Source: Sporothrix humicola (Eukaryota > Ascomycota > Sordariomycetes > Ophiostomatales > Ophiostomataceae). From it: a stretch of 64,000 bases of DNA. The position numbers and the translations under genes were made by a program. The stretch is from positions 62,001 through 126,000 of the forward strand of contig WNYE01000099.1 of assembly GCA_021396245.1 (NCBI GenBank), read 5' to 3'. Under the pieces are notes generated by a model that saw only the letters and a program-made list of their open reading frames with translations, was not told the DNA's origin and did not search any database. Shown here one piece after another: positions 54,722 to 64,000 of this stretch (position 1 is its first letter; each line of letters opens with the position of its first letter).

Positions 54722-56022
54722 ATGGACGTTCCCAAATTCGAAGATCTTCCTAGCATCCCCGGTGGACCGCGCGGGTGTGCCTGGGAGGTGTGGAACAATA
54801 TCCATGCCCAAACTGCCACTCCGGGGAAGAATGGAAAGAATGGCAAGAAACCCGACAAAGACGGACTGGGCACCCTGAACCATTTGACAGCCGCCGCAGT
54901 CTCCGCTGCCGGCAAGGAGATACAGACAGGCGACCGCGCAGCTTTAAAGTACGTTGGGAAAGATTGTTTAGCGTTCCTTGTCGTTCCTTGTCGTTCCTTG
55001 TCGTCCCTTGGCAGTTGCAAAGTTGCCCAGTTGCACAGTCGCTAACAAAACAGCTGGCCCCTCGATGCATATGTCCATGTGGGATTCGGCCGCAAGAAGC
55101 TCGCCATGACGTTGATCGATGGCTTCGAGGTAACAAAGGGCCAGATTTTGGCCAACGACGACGAGATCTCGTTCAACACGCAAATCAGCTCGCAGTGGGA
55201 CGGCCTCTGCCACTTTGCCCACCAAACGACCAAGCTCTACTACAACGGCGCTACGCACGAGCAGATGCAGGCCGGCCGCGATCGTCCGGGATCGGTTCAC
55301 GGTAAGTGGCCAGAGCTCGCGGGCTGAGTGCTGAGTGCTGAACGCTGAACGCTGACTGTACGGCGTACGGCAAACAGAGTGGACAGACGTCGGTGGCATC
55401 TGTGGCCGCGGCGTGCTCATTGACTACTACGCCTATGCCCAGGCGCACAAGGACAAGATCCAATACTGCCCCGGCGACACGATTGCCATTTCGGTAGCAG
55501 ACGTCGAGGCCGTGGCTGCCTGGGAGGGCGTGACCTTTCGGGCGGGCGATATTCTGGTCCTGCGCACGGGCTGGACGCAGTGGCACGACGCGCTCAAGGA
55601 CGACGACCCGGCCAAGTTTATTGCCAAGACGCACGACGCACACAACAATGCAGGCCTGCTTGCCAGCGAAGAGACGGCCGCGTGGATCTGGAACCACCGG
55701 TTTGCTGCCGCCGCCGCCGACAACCCGACGCTCGAGTCGTGGCCGCCGTCGGGAGGACAAAGTGCGTCGCCAGCTCTCATGCTCTTACAAATTGTCGTTG
55801 TCTTTTGTTCTCTTTCCTCGTCTTTTATTAACTGTTCTCCGCGCAGTGCTCCACGAATACTTACTTCCTATGCTGGGATGCCCCATTGGCGAGCTCTGGG
55901 ACCTGGAGGAGCTGTCCAAGATGTGCGCCAAGAACAAGCGGTACTCCTTTTTCCTAGCCAGCGCACCGCTCAACGTCGTCGGCGCCATCGCATCGCCCGC
56001 GAACGCAGTCGCCGTTCAGTAG
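54722..56022 (+). CDS. Cyclase-family protein (PF04199-like metal-dependent hydrolase)
   Basis: Four exons, 54722-54948, 55054-55301, 55378-55761 and 55847-56022; 344 aa. Introns of 105, 76 and 85 nt; the first two contain small tandem repeats (cgttccttgt three times; gagtgct/gaacgct units). The N-terminus LGTLNHLT and the central NWPLD, SQWDGLCHFAH, WTDVGGICGRGV and ILVLRTGW match the fungal branch of the cyclase/kynurenine-formamidase-like family; histidines in CHFAH correspond to the expected metal-binding part. In other organisms family members hydrolyse amides or lactones or close rings. In this block a role in ring-opening or isomerising an intermediate is plausible but unproven. The C-terminus ends with a small Ala/Val-rich tail. 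It is the last gene of the block. Confidence 0.88.
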
Positions 56023-56393
56023 ATGGACTGGGCAGCATACGTGAAGGGTGGAAGAATGCGATTGGACTCGTGACGCATGTTCCCACGCGTAATGCACAGC
56101 GAAGCCGTACTGAACATGTTACAAGTAACCACCGCGTTTGCAGGGGTGGTGCCCTGTGAAGGCATGGCTCGTTGGCACGGTTTTCTCTTTCGTTTCGCAT
56201 CGCATCGTATGGCTCTTTTCTTCCTTTTAAATCATCAATATACAATTTATCTTCACTACTTCTTAGTCGGTGATACCGTATTGATCAACCATCATTTGCA
56301 TCTGCTTTTTTGTGATTGTTTTCTTCGGCAATTAGGCCGCCTGGTATCACGAACTAGCCGCCACTGCGTCCTCCAAACGTAACAATTGGTCTC

Positions 56394-56551
56394 AACGATG
56401 AATGAAGTCGTCCAATTTCGGCCTTGCAGCCTTGTGTCCTTGCAGCCTTGCGTCCTTGCGGCCTTGCGTCCTTGCGGCCTCAGGCAGATGGGCTGACATA
56501 TTTCCGGTGGTCTGTAATGTTTCACCAAGATCTCATATCTCATACCCCGTA
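56394..56551. repeat. Right copy of the direct repeat flanking the accessory gene block
   Basis: Shares aacgatgaatgaagtcgt, aatttcggccttg, gtccttgcagccttgcg, ggcagatgggct and aagatctcat with the copy at 38145-38256, in the same order and orientation. This copy is longer (158 versus 112 bp) because it has about three additional 8-bp ccttgcg units and an extra stretch of about 20 bp before the tail. Confidence 0.85.
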
Positions 56552-56961
56552 GGAAGTACAAAGAGTGATGCTGTTATGGCACTGTGTCATTACGGCGAAA
56601 GCGAGAAGGAGTCTTACTTGTTTGCTGGTGTTCCTTCTCATGACTCGTATTATGGGCCTCATTATGGCTTACCCGTGTTATTTTCCGCTCGTTGTGTGTT
56701 CGGCACTAAAGCATGATGAAGCGTAAAGTGTTGCTGTCACTGCTGTCATTGCTTGCCCTGACCTTCCCGATGCATAACGCGTTGTCTCTTTGGCAGTCAG
56801 CCGGCCTGTCAATCGACCGCCATAGTGTTAGCGGGTGTTGTCTAACAGTGTTTGCTTTGGCGCACGTCAGTGTAAGCCAAAGTTGGAGACTGCACACTAA
56901 AGCACCAACATCCTACCACAACGCTTGAACCTTACGCCGAAGCATAACGCATCAATCTGTG

Positions 56962-56970
56962 TATATAAAT
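56962..56970 (+). promoter_or_regulatory. TATA-like box of the small gene at 57168
   Basis: tatataaat lies about 200 bp upstream of the start codon, followed by an A/C-rich, G-poor leader typical of strongly expressed fungal genes. Confidence 0.5.
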
Positions 56971-57167
56971 CGAGAGGAAGAGGGGGGACAAAATAGCAAA
57001 AGAAAAACACCAGTTACATCAGACATTAAAAACATTAAATACATCAAAGAATCATTCTCGATCTCTTAATCTCACCTACTCCAACAATCTACAAATCACA
57101 AGCCTCTACGAAAACCACCTCACCACAAACTCACACCACAACCCTACAAACCACCACAACCACCAAA

Positions 57168-57419
57168 ATGTCCGCCATCATGACCTCTGCCATTGCCCGC
57201 ACCGCTGCCCGGTCGGTCCCCCGCCTGACCCAGCAGTCGGCCTTTTCCACTGCCCGCGTCCTGCGCAACGCCGAGGACTCGACTGCCCGCCGCGGCGGTG
57301 TCGCCGGCATCTTCCCGCGCCGCATCGGCTGGGGCGGCGCCCTGGTTCTCTTCTCGCTTGGCGTGGCTGACGGCATGGCCTCGACCAGCTACTACTTCCT
57401 CAAGGTGCGCAAGGAGTAG
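57168..57419 (+). CDS. Small mitochondrial-looking membrane protein, 83 aa
   Basis: A single exon of 83 aa after an AC-rich leader ending ACCAAAATG, a good fungal start context. The first 35 residues are rich in Ala, Arg and Ser with no acids and contain AARSVPRL and FSTARVLR, typical of a cleaved mitochondrial presequence. A Gly-rich segment and one hydrophobic helix follow (GALVLFSLGVADGMASTSYYF), ending in a short basic tail KVRKE. The layout matches small single-span subunits or assembly factors of inner-membrane complexes, but I do not recognise the exact family. It is the first gene to the right of the accessory block. Confidence 0.75.
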   Translation: MSAIMTSAIARTAARSVPRLTQQSAFSTARVLRNAEDSTARRGGVAGIFPRRIGWGGALVLFSLGVADGMASTSYYFLKVRKE

Positions 57420-59633
57420 ACACTCTACTCTGCACTCTGTACCTGAATTGGCATTCATACTCGACAAACTACCACCTACAATTGTTGGATGGTCGACTGG
57501 AGGAGATTACGAGGATGGAGACAGAAGATGGATTGGAAGCTAGGAATGGATGGTGATGGATGGACAGACTGTCGCAGTGCACTTTAGAACTTACTTTTCT
57601 TTTGTTTCTCCAGTTAACAACAAATTGATCAATGAATAAATCTTATCAGGTTCTAGATCGTTGTCGTGATCGCGGGCATCGGATTGAACTCTTTCCGGCG
57701 TGCTTATTTTCAAGCTTATTTTGTAGTCTCGGTGCCCGTTTAATTATGCTAGCTTCAGCATTGCCTTTTGTTTTAGGGTCCATACTTTAATACATGTTCT
57801 TTTCTTATTCCGTAATCTCTTCTCGAAAAATGTGTTTTCTTTTTTTTAAGACTTGAAAATATTATCTTACTTTAACAAGCTCGAAGGATCGCATGTCAAA
57901 CACAAGGAACGCCACAGCCTCCTGTTTCTCACGTGTCTTTTCTCTTTTCTTTTTCTTTCACAAACGCCTACCGTTCGTCACAATCCTCCTGACGTTTCTT
58001 GGCTGTCGCAGAGCTGCCACTGAGCTCCAGCCTTACCAAGAACTCACAGCTTTCAGCTTGCAGCTCTTGATCGCACTTTGTCGCTGGTTTGCTCAGCACG
58101 CGCCATCAAATGCGGAATACCGCCTAGCGCTGTGGATACCCCCTGTTCTGGCCGGCTTGATCTGACCGGCCAGCCACTCCGACCTTCCCCACTGCAGCGC
58201 TTTTTGCCTTTTTTACCTTGTTCGCTGTTTTGGAGTCCCTTCGTGGCGCTTAACCTTGACTGTTGGGAGCAAGAGGGAGCGAGAGGGACGAATCATTTGG
58301 GGGCCAGCCATTGGAATTACTGTGGGTTGTGCTGTGTTTTTCGACTTGTTTACATCTTTCGCTTCACTTCGCTTGCCCTGTTGCATTTCGCTTATTCTTT
58401 ACATCAGCGTTATTTTCATCCTGTTGTTATTTCTCATTTCTTAATTCTTTTCGACTTTCTCTTATTCCTCTCTTCTACTGTGTATTTATGTCTTTCGTCC
58501 TCATCTCGTTCAATCCACCCAAGTCGAGCCAGTCCCTTGCCTTCGAAATTTTCGCCTCCACGCACAGCATATTGAATCCTTGCTGTGTTGTATTTGTGGA
58601 GGGACCACGGCGTGGCTGTGCCTCTTTTTACCGATCTGTTCACTGATCATGTCCATATCCGTCCGCTATTCCGGACTTGGTCCTCCGTATTTTGGAGGAG
58701 CCCTTCATTTGTGTCTTTTTTTGTGACTGGTCGCACCATTGAATGCACAGCAGAAGCGTCGTGTTTCATGTGGCACTCTGTCGCTATCGTCGTCCACTTT
58801 TCTCGACCGTCTTGACTACTGCCTTCTTTGCTACCATACCATCCATTTTAACGTTAAATTGAAAAGTTAAAGTCAAAAGGAAATGGCTGGAGATGCGGCT
58901 CTACAGTTGCATTTTGTTGGTTCCCCATCGCACACTGTTCTATTCTGATTCCGCCTCCTCACTTTTCAATTTTCAGCGACATCAAATTAAACACCTACAA
59001 GCGCGTGTCGGTTGGTCTTGGTATTGGCAAAAATGGGTCGATCACCGTATATTTTTCAAGGATTCGACCCGGAGCCACATCGCAAAAGCCCAAGACAAGC
59101 CCTGCGCCTACCTGTCGTGTCATTTGCTACCACTGCCGTGTTCTCACTGTCGCTTCCTCTGTCTCTTCCTGCGTTATGCCTTGTCTTTTGCCTCCAATTC
59201 ATGGATGTGCTTGTGCTTATGTTTATTGTAACCCTGTACTCCTTGCTAGAATCACATCTCTTTATTTTTAACGAATCTGCGATTGTTGAAGAGGAAAACA
59301 AGAAAAACAAGGGTATGACAAAAGTATGCTTGCCTGCAGCCTGGGTCTAGTGAGAATTGCCAGAATGGGTCTGGGGGTTTGATCCTGGTCCTCGCCAAGC
59401 CGAGCTGAACCATGTCGAACCGTTGGCCTTGCCTGAAATCTTGCCTGGCGAGCCTGGTCCTTTCCCATGCAGGCCGTGTCCGTTCTTTGCCGCCATGCCA
59501 CCATGCCGCCATATATACTTATCATCCTGCCCCTGCCATTTTTTACTTTTTCATGATTCCAAAACTTTCAAGACCTTTCATTTTTCTCACCTCTCAACCT
59601 CGACGTCAAACATCTGCTTCGCCTTCCAGCACG
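57420..59633. other. 2.2 kb intergenic region
   Basis: AT-rich to about 57.9 kb, then T- and C-rich sequence with several overlapping open frames of leader-like composition. From about 59.4 kb it is probably the leader of the next gene. No supported gene or RNA. Confidence 0.45.
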
Positions 59634-62072
59634 ATGGCAGGCAAGGGCATGTACACGACGGTCAACGTCAATGCCGACACAGACTCGGACAGAACTAGGG
59701 ACGGAGGACACGACACAAGTGGTGTCTACCAGGTTGTCGACATGAGCGCCAACAATGGGAGCGAGTACCAGAATCAGAGTGGGTTTCACGCCAACAACGA
59801 GTATCAGACACAAGGACAGCAGCCATACCAGGAAACACACCAGGGGAACAACAACTTCCAACCAAACACAGGGTACCAGCAAAATCCCAATTTTCAGCAA
59901 AACACCGGCTACCAGCCCAACCCAGGCTTTGTCGACAACAACTATCAAAACACGGGCTATGACAACGGTTTCCAAGGAAACATAGCCCCTCCGAACAACG
60001 GCGGCATCAACGAAAAGCCGAGGACAGGTACAGGCATCTCGGGCAGACTCCCCTCGCTCCCCTCAGACCCTCGACTGCGCATCCACTGGCGGTACCCGGC
60101 GGCCGCCATTGGCCTGTTCATTGCCAGTCTGCTCTTTGCCGTTGGCCACGATCTGTATTACCTGAGGTTGGACGGCGACTTGGCCGATGCTGATAATACC
60201 GGCAGCGCCAGCACCAATTTCCTCACAGAAATCAATGCCCTGACATCCGAGGGCGGCAGTGCCCAGCAGACATGGGCGTTGCGCATCGGCACAGCGCTTG
60301 CGTTTCTCAACAAGACGTGTCTGGCGGCTGTTGTGGCACTCGTCGCCGCGCAGCAAGTCTGGTACACGCTGCGGCGGACGGCCATGACGGTTGACAGCAT
60401 TGACGGCCTCTTTGATATCCTGAACAACCCATTTGCCATTTTCGGCAGCTGGGACATTATCTGGCACGCCAAGGTCGTCGTCTTGGTTGCCTTGCTGTCG
60501 TGGAGTCTGCCGCTGGCCTCGGTTGTGACGCCCGCTACGCTCTCCGTCGTCTCTCGACCACGCGAACAGACCGTCTCGCAGTCTGTGCCGGCCGTCAACT
60601 TGAGCAGCGACAGCCAGTGGGCCTCGTTTGAAGGCGCAGGCATTATCAAAGGCACGCACTTTTCGATCGCCACCCTCTTTAGCAACGTCTACTCGTCGGT
60701 CTCTGCCGAAGGCCGCGCGAGTGGCAGCGACGGCATGGTGCCAATTGCGGCCCCCTTTCCCAACTCGTCGTACGACCAGACGCTGTATGGGCCCTCGTAC
60801 AAGTGCATGTCGCTCAAGGAGGCGCTGGCGCTCAACAACGGTGCGGGCATCCAGCCGACATGGACGCTGGACAGCCCCAAGGGCACGGGCAACACCACCT
60901 ACAAGACGTTTGAGGACGTGTTTTACGGCGAGCTCAGCATCCCGAAACCGGGCACCAACCAGACCGAGACGGGCCCGCCGCACTCCAAAGTGTACACGGC
61001 AGCGGCCCCGCACTATTTGTTCAACATGATCTTGATTGCGACGACGGGCACCAACTTGATGTGGGACGATTCCCCCTCGAACCTCAACGAATCCACGTCC
61101 GGCAGTCAGATTGTCTGCCAGCTCTACAACACCTCGTACGACGTGACCCTCAACTTTGTCGATGGCATCCAGACGGTCGTCCCGCGCAATGTGACGCTCC
61201 TCGAACCCCAGGACTGGAGCGGCACGGCCGGCGCCTACTCGGACCTCAAGACCTGCGCCGGCATCAACGCCAACAGCAAGGCGCCCTACAACACGACCTA
61301 CGGCAATTGCGGCCAGGCCACGAGTACCTACTACGTCACTCACTTGTTGTTTTCGTATCTGCTGTCAGCAACCCTCCGCGTCGCGGCCGACGGCGGCGTT
61401 GGTTTCCAGGGCCCGGGCGGCTCGTCGTCGAGCATGAGCGCCGCCGGATCGGCCACTCTGCCGCTCCTCCAGTCGCCCCTCATCCACTGCGCCGACATCT
61501 ACAACAGCACCACCCTCAAGCAGTCGGACCTGTCCACGGGCACCTCCATCAAGCCCGCCCGCTGTCGCAACCAGACCCTGGCCGCCGCCATTGAGGACCT
61601 GTCGCGCAACTTTACCTACTCGCTGCTCGCCTTTGACGGCTGGGACGAGCCCCGCCCCACCACCCAGGCCACCATCACCTTCACCGAGTCTCGCCTCTTC
61701 TTCGTCTACAGCCGGACCACCCTCTGGGCCGCCTATGCCGCCGCCCTCGGCGCCACTCTGGTTGCAATGCTCGTCGTCGGCGTCCGCGCTCTCCTCCACA
61801 ACGGCGTCGTCAGCAGCACGTCGTTTTCGTCGACCCTCCTCACAACACGCAGCGACCAGCTCAAGGACGCCATCCTCAACAGCGGTGCCGACAGCGTCAG
61901 CACTTTTAGAAGATCGGTCGGTGCGCAGCCTGTCGATCCCAGCGTGGGACAGCTGCGTCTCCGGTTCGGCCACATTGTCGAGCAGCAGCGCGACGGGCGG
62001 CATGTCGAGTACGCCGGTTTTGGTCTCGAGGGCATGGTGCGGCCCTGGCGCGAGGAGGACGATTGGATTTAG
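59634..62072 (+). CDS. Multi-pass membrane protein with large extracytosolic loop; often named formylmethionine-deformylase-like
   Basis: A single exon of 812 aa from the ATG at 59634; an upstream frame is open, but its sequence is leader-like. Residues about 45-130 form an Asn/Gln/Tyr/Gly-rich stretch with repeats around NTGYQ and NPNFQ. Three membrane helices lie at about 151-172, 219-240 and 277-298 and a fourth at about 695-718. The 400 residues between the third and fourth contain many N-x-S/T sites (NSSYD, NTTYK, NTTYG, NSTTL) and several cysteines, so they are probably extracytosolic and glycosylated. The architecture is common in filamentous ascomycetes under a database name implying an enzyme; I see no metal or catalytic motif supporting deformylase activity. 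Function unknown. Confidence 0.85.
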   Translation: MAGKGMYTTVNVNADTDSDRTRDGGHDTSGVYQVVDMSANNGSEYQNQSGFHANNEYQTQGQQPYQETHQGNNNFQPNTGYQQNPNFQQNTGYQPNPGFVDNNYQNTGYDNGFQGNIAPPNNGGINEKPRTGTGISGRLPSLPSDPRLRIHWRYPAAAIGLFIASLLFAVGHDLYYLRLDGDLADADNTGSASTNFLTEINALTSEGGSAQQTWALRIGTALAFLNKTCLAAVVALVAAQQVWYTLRRTAMTVDSIDGLFDILNNPFAIFGSWDIIWHAKVVVLVALLSWSLPLASVVTPATLSVVSRPREQTVSQSVPAVNLSSDSQWASFEGAGIIKGTHFSIATLFSNVYSSVSAEGRASGSDGMVPIAAPFPNSSYDQTLYGPSYKCMSLKEALALNNGAGIQPTWTLDSPKGTGNTTYKTFEDVFYGELSIPKPGTNQTETGPPHSKVYTAAAPHYLFNMILIATTGTNLMWDDSPSNLNESTSGSQIVCQLYNTSYDVTLNFVDGIQTVVPRNVTLLEPQDWSGTAGAYSDLKTCAGINANSKAPYNTTYGNCGQATSTYYVTHLLFSYLLSATLRVAADGGVGFQGPGGSSSSMSAAGSATLPLLQSPLIHCADIYNSTTLKQSDLSTGTSIKPARCRNQTLAAAIEDLSRNFTYSLLAFDGWDEPRPTTQATITFTESRLFFVYSRTTLWAAYAAALGATLVAMLVVGVRALLHNGVVSSTSFSSTLLTTRSDQLKDAILNSGADSVSTFRRSVGAQPVDPSVGQLRLRFGHIVEQQRDGRHVEYAGFGLEGMVRPWREEDDWI

Positions 62073-62418
62073 GCCAATTTACGGGGACATGTACTATTAT
62101 GATATTACGAATATGCAAATGAATACCAACGCTGATTTTCGAGTTATTTGTGCATGCCGTGTACTAGTCCGCTCCTTCCTTCCTTTGGTGCGAGTGTCTC
62201 CTTCCTCTTGTGCAGCGCCGTTTAAGTCGGGACGGCCCCACTAGCGGTCCCACTTCGGGTTCTTTTTCAGCGTCAACGACGTCATCCGTATTGGGAAAGA
62301 GAGATTTTCAATGTAGAGTACAGTGTCACGGAAAGGCCTCTTTTTGACTGATTTGAGCTTTATTTTCTCATTTTTATGGTATTTATTCGCATGGTGTCAT
62401 CTCCAGCTACACACCCGC
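62073..62418. other. 0.35 kb between convergent genes
   Basis: Shared 3' flank of the membrane protein and the aldo-keto reductase. T-rich patches only. Confidence 0.5.
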
Positions 62419-63318
62419 TCACTTCTTCTTCCCGTCCAGATCCTGGAAGTACGAATAGCCCTCGTCCGAGTCGTCGTTGAACCGCTTCTTGCGGTCCAGC
62501 CTGTCGATCTCCTGAATGTCCTCGGGGTGCAGGTGGAAGTCGCCGCCCAGGTTCTGCTTGATGCGCTCCGCCGTCTTGGACTTGGGGATCACCGCGTGGC
62601 CGTGGCCAATGCCCCACGCCAGTGCGGTCTGCGCGCTCGTCTTGTCGTACTTTTTGCCAATTCTAACGAGGGTCGGGTCCTCCAGGAGCAGCTCGTCGTG
62701 CACGCCGTACTTGTCGTTTTGGTTGCCAAACGGCGAGTACTGCGTGATGACGATGCCCTTGCTGCGGTTGTAGATGGCAAAGTCCGTCTGCTGCAGCCAC
62801 GGGTGCATCTCCATCTGGTGCACGGCCGGCACGACGACCGTGTTGGCCAGCAGGCGTTCCATCTCGGCGTGACTAAAGTTGCAGACGCCAATCGCCTTGG
62901 TCTTGCCCGTCTTCAGCAGCTTCTCCATGGCGTGGTACGTGTCCACAAAGTCGACTTCCGACGTCTGCGTCTTGGAGTCGGGCAGCTGCGCAGCCGGCCA
63001 GTGCATCAGGTACAGATCGACATAGTCGAGCTGCAGGTTTTTGAGAGACTTGTCCAGTGCCGGAGCGACATCCTCGGGCTTCATGTCCGCGCGCCACAGC
63101 TTGGTTGTCACGAACAGCTCCTCGCGGGGCACCTTGCTGCGCTTGATGGCGCGGCCGACAGCCGCTTCGGTGCCGTAGATCGCGGCCGTGTCAATGTGGC
63201 GGAAACCGGCCTCGAGCGCCGTGAGCACGGCCTCCTCCTGCGCCTCCTTGTCGTTCCATGTGCCGAAGCCAAGGGCCGGCAGCCGGGCGCCCGTGTTGAG
63301 TGTGAGAACAGAATGCAT
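62419..63318 (-). CDS. Aldo-keto reductase (AKR3/GCY1-like)
   Basis: A single exon of 299 aa on the minus strand. Family signatures are complete: GFGTWN near the start, DTAAIYG (catalytic D and Y), VTTKLW (catalytic K), the LYLMHWP histidine, GVCNFS and the NADP-binding end PKSKTAERIKQN. These enzymes reduce aldehydes and ketones with NADPH; relatives include glycerol dehydrogenase and D-galacturonate or xylose reductases. The frame is open for another 136 codons upstream, but the family normally begins with this short MHSVLTLNTGARLPALG type N-terminus, so the start at 63318 is preferred. It lies outside the repeat-flanked block, so a functional link to it is not implied. Confidence 0.93.
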   Translation of the reverse strand: MHSVLTLNTGARLPALGFGTWNDKEAQEEAVLTALEAGFRHIDTAAIYGTEAAVGRAIKRSKVPREELFVTTKLWRADMKPEDVAPALDKSLKNLQLDYVDLYLMHWPAAQLPDSKTQTSEVDFVDTYHAMEKLLKTGKTKAIGVCNFSHAEMERLLANTVVVPAVHQMEMHPWLQQTDFAIYNRSKGIVITQYSPFGNQNDKYGVHDELLLEDPTLVRIGKKYDKTSAQTALAWGIGHGHAVIPKSKTAERIKQNLGGDFHLHPEDIQEIDRLDRKKRFNDDSDEGYSYFQDLDGKKK

Positions 63319-64000
63319 TATGCCTGCGTTTGTGTAGTGAAGAAAACGGTTTTGATGCTTCTGAAAATGATGATGGAGAAGATGAAAAGAATTGAGTCGA
63401 GGCTGTAGACCGCGCATCGGCATTGATATACCTTTGTGGTTTGCTCGAATCGATGATGTCAGTCGTAGGTAACCACAGCTAAAAGCTCCAACAGCTTCCA
63501 GAGCTCTCGACGGTCCCATTTGTCCCATTGTTCTAGCCATGTTCTGGACTTGTTCTCCCTTTAGTTTCCATTTTTCTTTCGCTCTTTTTCGGTCTATTTC
63601 GTCTCTGTAATATACTTGTCGCTCCCTTTGTTGTTGGCAAAGTAGTTTGTATCGACGACGTAATCGACGCCAGTATCGGTCGATTGGCGGCCAGTTTGGC
63701 GGAGCACTTGGAAGGCAATTGCGCATTTGTCGCCTCCGGTACCTCGATCAATTGCACTAGCATCGGCCTTTAGAAACCGCTTGCTTTCAATTGCAGGTAC
63801 GACACGCATCCCAAAATCGACAAAAGGACGTTGAATCGTAATACGGTGTATTAGTGCTCCAGTTTAATATGTGAACACGCTGTTCCAAGGCACTGATTAG
63901 TGATAATTGCTCTGGTTGGTGATAGGTATGTACTCTTGCGGCGAGATTTTGATGCCGATTGACTTCTAACCGCGCTCACCTAGGTCAGCTTATGTTTTGG
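63319..64000. other. Right-end flank, upstream region of the aldo-keto reductase
   Basis: About 680 bp with no recognisable gene. The minus strand is CT/AG-mixed. If another gene begins beyond the window edge, this may be a shared promoter. Confidence 0.4.

Larger units (their letters stand above)
56023..57167. other. 1.1 kb region: cyclase 3' end, flanking repeat, promoter of small gene
   Basis: It contains the right copy of the flanking repeat (listed separately) and, at its right end, an AC-rich leader of the next gene. A frame of 71 codons at 56713-56928 begins with a signal-peptide-like KRKVLLSLLSLLALTF, but nothing else supports it, so I do not call it a gene. Confidence 0.5.

Noticed and set aside
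38145..56551. Interpretation of the block as a Starship or DNA transposon
   Set aside because: No DUF3435 tyrosine recombinase, transposase or terminal inverted repeats were seen. Only the long direct repeats are supported.
56713..56928. 71-codon frame with a signal-peptide-like start
   Set aside because: Only the first 22 residues are suggestive; no domain, no splice evidence and no neighbour support. Left as a possibility in the intergenic note.
1..64000. tRNA, rRNA or CRISPR features
   Set aside because: Looking through intergenic DNA I found no cloverleaf-like sequence with a proper T-arm, no rRNA words, and no spaced identical repeats of CRISPR type; a tRNA scan would be the decisive test.

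Overview
This is nuclear DNA of a filamentous ascomycete. The genes use short introns (about 57-105 nt) with GTAAGT/GTACGT/GTGAGT-type donors and CTAAC-like branch points. The long sense-strand CT-rich leaders and the protein set (SREBP-type Sre1, Zn2Cys6 regulator, KHA1-like antiporter, Srs2 helicase, KIN1 kinase) fit a Sordariomycete. An Ophiostomatales relative is a guess from general impression, not something the sequence proves.

Layout. Positions 1-38 kb and 57-64 kb hold conserved, widely spaced genes with few or no introns: a G-patch splicing-type protein (left-truncated), KIN1 kinase, the CCR4-NOT subunit Rcd1/Caf40, a KHA1-like K+/H+ antiporter, a membrane-anchored protein of unknown function, the SREBP-type factor Sre1, the Srs2 helicase, then (right side) a small mitochondrial-looking protein, a multi-pass membrane glycoprotein and an aldo-keto reductase. 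Intergenic regions here are 2-5 kb and contain no convincing extra protein genes.

Between them, 38.29-56.02 kb is a compact, intron-rich accessory block of eight genes: sugar-porter-type MFS transporter, alpha/beta hydrolase of the HSL type, 3-hydroxyacyl-CoA-dehydrogenase-like oxidoreductase, short-chain dehydrogenase, Zn2Cys6 regulator, type I Baeyer-Villiger monooxygenase, a second short-chain dehydrogenase and a cyclase-family (PF04199-like) protein. Six of the eight are arranged as three divergent pairs. The enzyme set makes chemical sense as a catabolic route: ketone oxygenation to an ester or lactone, hydrolysis, alcohol oxidation, entry to beta-oxidation. The substrate cannot be read from sequence; cyclic or terpenoid ketones are a reasonable hypothesis.

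The most interesting observations are: (1) the whole accessory block lies between two copies of a related direct repeat, at 38145-38256 and 56394-56551; (2) a frameshifted remnant of a second regulator sits inside the block at about 41.2-41.4 kb and resembles the intact regulator; (3) the Rcd1 reading frame stays open past its stop codon through two in-frame UAGs for a further 179 sense codons, raising readthrough, A-to-I editing or tail decay as explanations; (4) an array of seven small palindromes, with stem sequences that change on both arms while pairing is mostly kept, begins 3 nt after the stop codon of the 22.4-24.5 kb gene. I saw no tRNA, rRNA, CRISPR array or intact transposon.
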